Positions 23,031-26,871 of a stretch of DNA of 26,871 nucleotides are shown here, in pieces (position 1 is the first letter of the stretch; each line of letters begins with the position of its first letter). The notes under the pieces are model-generated. The model had not been told where the DNA came from. It was given only the letters and a program-made list of their open reading frames with translations, and ran no database searches. Location of the stretch: positions 1-26,871 of the forward strand of contig JAEZHY010000272.1 in NCBI GenBank assembly GCA_023416335.1. Reading direction: 5' to 3'. The translations under genes and the position numbers were made by a program. Origin of the DNA: Pseudomonadota bacterium. Its GTDB lineage: Bacteria; Desulfobacterota; Syntrophobacteria; Syntrophobacterales; Syntrophobacteraceae.

Positions 23031-23369
23031 TCAAGGCTCCCCGAATTTGGTTTGAAACAGGGAAGCCAGGGCGCTTAGAGCTTCGGATGCGTCAGGGCCT
23101 TTGGCGGAGATAAAAATTTTGCTCCCGTGCGGGCAGACGAGGGTCATTAGGTCAAGAATGCTTTTGCCGTTAACGGTAACCCCGCATTTGGAAATAAGAA
23201 TTTCCGACTGGAATTGGCTGGCCACTTTGACAATCTGAGCTGCAACGCGCGCATGGATTCCCAGCTTATTGGCGACTATGAACTCCTGCCGCAAGGCAGG
23301 CAATTCTCCGGCACTCTCGTTCAACGTGATATCCCCTCGATACGAAAAATTCCGCGGGTCTATTAGCAT
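23031..23369 (-). CDS. ptsH: HPr-family phosphocarrier protein with N-terminal extension
   Basis: Accepts phosphate from enzyme I. The HPr fold occupies residues 26-112, with the phosphorylated histidine H39 in NKLGIHARVAAQ and a serine at the HPr-kinase site, S70 in VNGKSILDLMTLVCPHGSKI. Both are shifted by exactly 24 residues from the usual positions 15 and 46. The extra N-terminal piece (MLIDPRNFSYRGDITLNESAGELPA) is polar and unlike a signal peptide. The start at 23369 is backed by AGGGGA 4 bases upstream, so the extension appears genuine. The intact serine site suggests control by an HPr kinase encoded elsewhere. It is the first gene of ptsH-ptsI-smpB; upstream is a long intergenic region. 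Confidence 0.92.
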   Translation of the reverse strand: MLIDPRNFSYRGDITLNESAGELPALRQEFIVANKLGIHARVAAQIVKVASQFQSEILISKCGVTVNGKSILDLMTLVCPHGSKIFISAKGPDASEALSALASLFQTKFGEP

Positions 23370-23381
23370 ATGGTCCCCTAT

Positions 23382-23418
23382 GAAGTCAACTGTGGGAAGT
23401 CAATCTTTGAAAGACTTC
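23382..23418. repeat. GAAGTCAA direct repeats with inverted half-site upstream of ptsH
   Basis: GAAGTCAA occurs at 23382-23389 and 23396-23403, 14 bases apart start to start, followed by the inverted core GACTTC at 23413-23418. The set lies 13 to 49 bases upstream of the ptsH start, where a regulator could bind. Confidence 0.4.
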
Positions 23419-23663
23419 ACAAATAATAACGGACGCAGGCAAAAAATAGTGAAGGTAAAAATAAGAATCAAAATCGAAAAAGGAGGAAAAAGATAAATTT
23501 TTCGGATTTTTTTCGGAATTTCGAATGGAATTAGAGAAATAGGTCAATTATGCGTGCAAGTGCAGATTCTTTCTTCTTTCCCCGGACGATTGACATTTCC
23601 CTCGGAGTTAATACCTTACCGCCAAATTCGGAAAGCACAATTCACATCATCCACCCAGCCCCG

Positions 23664-23723
23664 TCACGGCACGGTTTGGCATAAACCGGCTTCACCGTTG
23701 AACGGCAGGCCCAGCAAGTCCAT
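23664..23723 (-). CDS. Possible 19-codon small ORF within the structured intergenic element
   Basis: A short frame begins with ATG at 23723 and stops with TGA at 23664-23666, encoding MDLLGLPFNGEAGLCQTVP. GAGG (minus strand, 23734-23731) sits 7 bases before the ATG, an ideal ribosome-site spacing. It could be a leader peptide, or the reading may be chance inside a structured RNA. No family is recognised. Confidence 0.2.
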   Translation of the reverse strand: MDLLGLPFNGEAGLCQTVP

Positions 23724-23809
23724 CGTATTACCTCACGGCTATCCTGTATGTAACCGAGTTGGCGGAGCTTTGTTTCATCTCCGGCAAGCACCTGCGAAGA
23801 AATCGCGGG

Positions 23810-23838
23810 AAAAAGCGTTGCGGATTCTGATCCGACGC
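23810..23838 (-). terminator. Terminator-like hairpin on the minus strand
   Basis: Read on the minus strand: GCG, one base, CGGAT, loop CAGA, ATCCG, three bases, CGC, then TTTTT. It would end a minus-strand transcript arriving from within the downstream gene, or act inside a minus-strand RNA running towards ptsH. On the plus strand the same bases form a hairpin in the leader of the downstream gene. Confidence 0.4.
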
Positions 23839-23873
23839 ATCTGCGTTGCGCTTTGACGACGAGGAGCGGCGAT

Positions 23874-26102
23874 TTGTTAATCGATATCGAGCACATATTC
23901 CCGTCACGAACATCTCTGTCGAATATTGTCGTGAAATTAGCAGTGACTGGAGTTCTTCTTGCGACATGCGCTTTCGGAATCCTGAACGCGGAAGCCACTG
24001 AAGTCATTCGTGAGATGAGTCCGTCTCAGGAAATGCAGAAACACGTGTATGGATATCCATGGGAGGGCAACGAGCTGGGGATTAGTGACCAGGTCCCGGC
24101 CCCCTGGAGCAACCTGGTCTATGAGCAAGGCAAAGTGAGATGTTGGGGAAGGGAGTTCTTCCTGGATAATGGAATCCTACCGAGGCAGATTAGCAGCCTT
24201 GGACAGACGATATTCGCAGGTGCACCTTCCATTACTATTGAAATTAACGGTAAGCAGTTTGATGGATTATCAAAAGGAAAATTGGAACCTCAAATCAGGA
24301 GCGACAGCAAGGCAGCTTATAAAATTGTCTCAAGCGGTGAAAGTTATCAAGTGGAAGGTTATGCCTCTCTGGAGTACGACGGATTTCTTAGGATAGATAT
24401 AACTATATTTCCTCGAAGCCCTGTAAGACTGGACTCCTTTGTAATTAATTTCCCTTTGAGGGCCGATGTAGCTCGCTTCTACAGCAGCTTTGCAGACTAC
24501 GATTATATCAAGCAGGTTACTGCAAGAGACTTGATGGCTGAAGGCATCGGTCTGATCGACAAAGCGATCGACATGAAGTTCAATCCGGCTATATGGCTCG
24601 GAAATGAGAACATTGGAATAGAGTGGAGTTGCCAGTCAAATATCGGCTGGTCAGGCGATGACAATAACAAAGTCATCCAGATCGAACCTTCCGGTAACGC
24701 GGTGCAACTTCGAATCAATGCCATATCGAAGTCGGTTGTAACCTACGAGCCGTTTTCCATATCCTTTGCGCTGTACCCCACGCCGGTTAAGAGACTTCCC
24801 GACAACTGGCGCAACAGGGCGCTGGTCCCGGCATTCCAGAAGCCGGCGGCACTCAATCCGGAAATCCATCAGATTTACGGGATCACCATGGGATTGCCGG
24901 TGAAATATCCCGGCTTGCCGCTGGTCGTTCCCGGAGCGAACAAATCCTTGCCGCCCAGGCTGCAGTCTGCGGCTGATGCCATCCGGGATACTCGAGTACG
25001 CATGAATAGAAACGGAATAAAACTCGTCCCTTATTCCGCTCTATATGCTCTCCCCGCGCGATTGCCGGCAAACGAGTGGAGGGACTTTGGAGACTTCTGG
25101 AAAACGGCCACTCAACAGGGAGATTTTCGCAAAAAAGAATGGGCCGACTGGCAGGATATACCGTCTGGAGAGCAGAGTAACCTTTCTATATGCCTGTACC
25201 CTCGAAGTCTTCAGGATTTCTTCGTCTGGCAGTTCGTCGAAGGAATCAGAAGATACGATACGAGCGGATTGTACCTGGATTTAGCGACACCGCTCGCCCT
25301 CTGCAGAAATCCGAATCATCCCCACGGACGTTTTGTCCGACAGGGAGCGCAGTACTATCCATTTTTCTGGCAACGGGAATTGATGAAGAGACTTTACGTC
25401 GCGTGTAAGTCCATCAAACCCGACTTTCCTCTGATTGTTCACCAGGGGAAGGTCCCGATTGTTTGTTGCGGTTTTTCGGATTTCGTCCTGAGCGGGGAGT
25501 TCCTGAACATATCCTTTGCAAAGGGTTCAGATTACGATCCGGACTACAGCAAATTTCCCGATACTTTTTATCAGGCGGAGTTTTTACAGACCAGGGGCTT
25601 TGAAGTCGTGATGCTGCCGCAGATCCTGAAGTGGGGGCAGGAGAGAATAACGGGAAACCCCGGATTGTTGACGAAGTACACCAAGACGTTGCTGGCGCGT
25701 ACGGCGGTATTCGACATCCCGATTTACGCCGCACGAATGGATATGGAGTACTATGAGAAGTACCTGAGAGCATTTGAAAGATTTGGCTGGTTTGGAAATG
25801 CGGAATTTTTCGGACCGTCGGAATCGGTTCAGCTATTGAAAAGGAGTCCGGATCCGCTGAAAGTAGGAATGTATCTTAGGGCCGGCGCTAACGAAATCCT
25901 GCTCGTAGCGGCGAATCTGGGGAATACCGCCGTGCAGACAACGATTTCCTTTAATGAAGGAATGCTCCGAAAAGCAGGTGTGAACCTGAGGAAAGACTTC
26001 TCCGTTCTCAATGCAATGGAAAACACGCCCTGTCCTCGCAGGGATGCCGGTTTCGACGTCAAACTCGAATCCAACGATTTTGCCCTCCTGATCATCAAAT
26101 GA
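23874..26102 (+). CDS. Secreted glycoside-hydrolase-like protein (GH123/DUF6067-type, tentative)
   Basis: A large exported protein of about 742 residues. The TTG at 23874 has GAGGAG 7 bases upstream and is my choice; a TTG at 23853 and a GTG at 23931 (giving a compact signal peptide) are alternatives. A hydrophobic export segment is followed by a beta-rich region with PAPWSNLVYEQGKVRCWGRE and WLGNENIGIEWSCQSNIGWS, which resembles the N-terminal beta-sandwich of GH123-like/DUF6067 proteins. A predicted barrel with the segment SGLYLDLATPLALCRNPNHPHG and a C-terminal beta domain (EILLVAANLGNTAVQTTISF) complete it. The family link is from memory of motif style, and the catalytic residues are not established. 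The 5' half seems AT-richer than neighbouring genes. A sulfotransferase gene follows after 68 bases, suggesting a glycan-related locus. Confidence 0.6.
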   Translation: MLIDIEHIFPSRTSLSNIVVKLAVTGVLLATCAFGILNAEATEVIREMSPSQEMQKHVYGYPWEGNELGISDQVPAPWSNLVYEQGKVRCWGREFFLDNGILPRQISSLGQTIFAGAPSITIEINGKQFDGLSKGKLEPQIRSDSKAAYKIVSSGESYQVEGYASLEYDGFLRIDITIFPRSPVRLDSFVINFPLRADVARFYSSFADYDYIKQVTARDLMAEGIGLIDKAIDMKFNPAIWLGNENIGIEWSCQSNIGWSGDDNNKVIQIEPSGNAVQLRINAISKSVVTYEPFSISFALYPTPVKRLPDNWRNRALVPAFQKPAALNPEIHQIYGITMGLPVKYPGLPLVVPGANKSLPPRLQSAADAIRDTRVRMNRNGIKLVPYSALYALPARLPANEWRDFGDFWKTATQQGDFRKKEWADWQDIPSGEQSNLSICLYPRSLQDFFVWQFVEGIRRYDTSGLYLDLATPLALCRNPNHPHGRFVRQGAQYYPFFWQRELMKRLYVACKSIKPDFPLIVHQGKVPIVCCGFSDFVLSGEFLNISFAKGSDYDPDYSKFPDTFYQAEFLQTRGFEVVMLPQILKWGQERITGNPGLLTKYTKTLLARTAVFDIPIYAARMDMEYYEKYLRAFERFGWFGNAEFFGPSESVQLLKRSPDPLKVGMYLRAGANEILLVAANLGNTAVQTTISFNEGMLRKAGVNLRKDFSVLNAMENTPCPRRDAGFDVKLESNDFALLIIK

Positions 26103-26170
26103 CCACGCTTTGTCCATCCTGTGTATCCCGATTTCATGGTGCCTTTCACAAAACGTTTTTGAGGGCTCAA

Positions 26171-26871
26171 ATGCAAACGAGACTCGATTTCCTCGTGATC
26201 GGCGCACAGAAATGCGCCACCTCATGGCTTTATTACTGCCTCAAGGACCATCCTCAGCTCAAACTCCCTGAAAAGAAAAGGGAGGTGGAGTACCTTGGGG
26301 GAGACCTTTTCGAAAAAAACGGGCCGGATTGGTATTTTTCGCTATTTGAAGGTGCGCGGTCCGATCAGATAGTGGGAGGCGTTTCCATCGAGTACATGTT
26401 CGATCGGCGCGCAGCCCGGGTTGTGCAGGAGTTTGCCCCCGATGTAAAGCTGATAGCCTCACTGAGAAACCCGATAGAGCGGGCCATCTCAGGATATTTC
26501 TGGTATCTGCGCAAAGGACTCATTCCCGACAAAAGCCTGGAGCAGACTTTTCTGACTGCTCTTGGAGAAGTGGGATGCACGTCTGGAAGACAAAACGGCG
26601 CAACCTGTTCAGAGTTGCTGACGCGGGGATTCTATGATGAACAGCTGGATCGCTACCTGAAGAGCTTTGGAAGAGAGAAGTTCCTCTTCGTGCTGTACGA
26701 AGATATCCAGGAGCGACCTCTGGACGTTTTGAGGAAGATTTACGAATTCCTGGGAGTCGATTCCTCCTTTAAGCCTCCCAGCCTCACCACCAGGCCGAAA
26801 CAGAATACCTACCGGAAATCGCTCATTTCGATCGAGCGAGCGGGCGGTCGATCCGTCATTCTGGGAAAGAT
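26171..26871 (+). CDS. PAPS-dependent sulfotransferase, 3' part missing
   Basis: Transfers a sulfuryl group from 3'-phosphoadenosine-5'-phosphosulfate to an acceptor, probably a sugar. The window holds the first 233 residues. The 5'-phosphosulfate loop is VIGAQKCATSWLYYCLKDHP (residues 9-28, with K14). The 3'-phosphate-binding motif is SLRNPIERAISGYFW (R99 and S107 are the likely contacts), and LFVLYEDIQERPLDVLRKIYEFLGV is typical of the sulfotransferase fold. No signal peptide is present, so it is cytoplasmic. GAGGG lies 5 bases before the ATG. It follows the glycoside-hydrolase-like gene by 68 bases on the same strand, which suggests shared work on a sulfated polysaccharide or lipid-linked glycan. 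Confidence 0.92.
   Translation, partial: MQTRLDFLVIGAQKCATSWLYYCLKDHPQLKLPEKKREVEYLGGDLFEKNGPDWYFSLFEGARSDQIVGGVSIEYMFDRRAARVVQEFAPDVKLIASLRNPIERAISGYFWYLRKGLIPDKSLEQTFLTALGEVGCTSGRQNGATCSELLTRGFYDEQLDRYLKSFGREKFLFVLYEDIQERPLDVLRKIYEFLGVDSSFKPPSLTTRPKQNTYRKSLISIERAGGRSVILGK

Larger units (their letters stand above)
23370..23873. other. Long intergenic region between ptsH and the glycoside-hydrolase-like gene
   Basis: The region holds 504 bases without a convincing protein gene. The ptsH-proximal part (23382-23418) carries repeated GAAGTC motifs; 23420-23560 is very AT-rich. A -35-like TTGACA occurs at 23590-23595 with only a weak -10 match after it. From about 23660 to 23840 the DNA is GC-richer and full of inverted repeats on both strands, listed separately. 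Confidence 0.6.

Noticed and set aside
23700..23800. Firm call of a c-di-GMP-I (GEMM) riboswitch on the minus strand
   Set aside because: Only the 3' half shows a loose likeness. The 5' conserved AAACC segment and GAAA-capped stem were not found, so it is reported only as a lead.
23554..23856. Plus-strand frame of 100 codons in the intergenic region
   Set aside because: Composition is not protein-like, there is no ribosome site, and the region is better explained as structured non-coding DNA.

Overview
The window looks like chromosome from a Gram-negative, anaerobic-type bacterium of the former Deltaproteobacteria (Desulfobacterota, possibly the Syntrophobacter group). This placement is inferred from gene content and style: an outer-membrane toolkit (Tol-Pal, a TamA/BamA-like Omp85 protein, lipoproteins), a sigma54-type response regulator, and an HPr/enzyme I pair with no sugar transporter nearby. 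No marker gene fixes the species. I see no rRNA, tRNA, CRISPR array, insertion sequence or phage module.

Layout. (1) 1-2847, minus strand: pyrB, then pyrC, then an NtrC-type response regulator cut by the window edge exactly at its Walker A loop. (2) 2848-3720: a divergent intergenic region, then greA on the plus strand. greA has a clear sigma70 promoter and an intrinsic-terminator hairpin between promoter and start codon. (3) 3966-8543: a secreted HExxH zincin-like protein, a small orphan coding fragment, a shortened DsbD-type reductase, a tiny conserved-looking protein and an MltD-type lytic transglycosylase. (4) 8618-16674: an envelope cluster with its own promoter: Sir2 deacylase, tolQ, tolR, tolA, tolB, pal, a terminator, then cpoB and an Omp85 protein that starts directly after the cpoB stop codon. 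(5) 16913-20565: an unknown soluble protein closed by a textbook terminator, a GspE/PilB-type ATPase without pilus neighbours, and a membrane-anchored metallophosphoesterase. (6) 20623-23369, minus strand: ptsH, ptsI, smpB. (7) 23370-26871: a 500-base intergenic region with RNA-like structure, then a large secreted glycoside-hydrolase-like protein and a sulfotransferase cut by the window end.

How the genes fit together. Sections 3 and 4 are mostly cell-envelope work: peptidoglycan cleavage (MltD), periplasmic thiol reduction (DsbD-like), outer-membrane constriction (Tol-Pal with CpoB) and outer-membrane protein insertion or export (Omp85). The Sir2 deacylase shares one base with tolQ and carries the only strong promoter seen upstream of the tol genes, so it is probably co-expressed with them. 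The PTS pair appears regulatory rather than transport-related, with an HPr that has about 24 extra N-terminal residues. The last two genes suggest a polysaccharide or glycan locus continuing beyond the window.

Most promising leads: the greA leader terminator, the Sir2-tol coupling, and the structured element at about 23660-23840. No clearly new multi-gene system is evident; the rest is largely recognisable housekeeping and envelope biology with some unusual variants.
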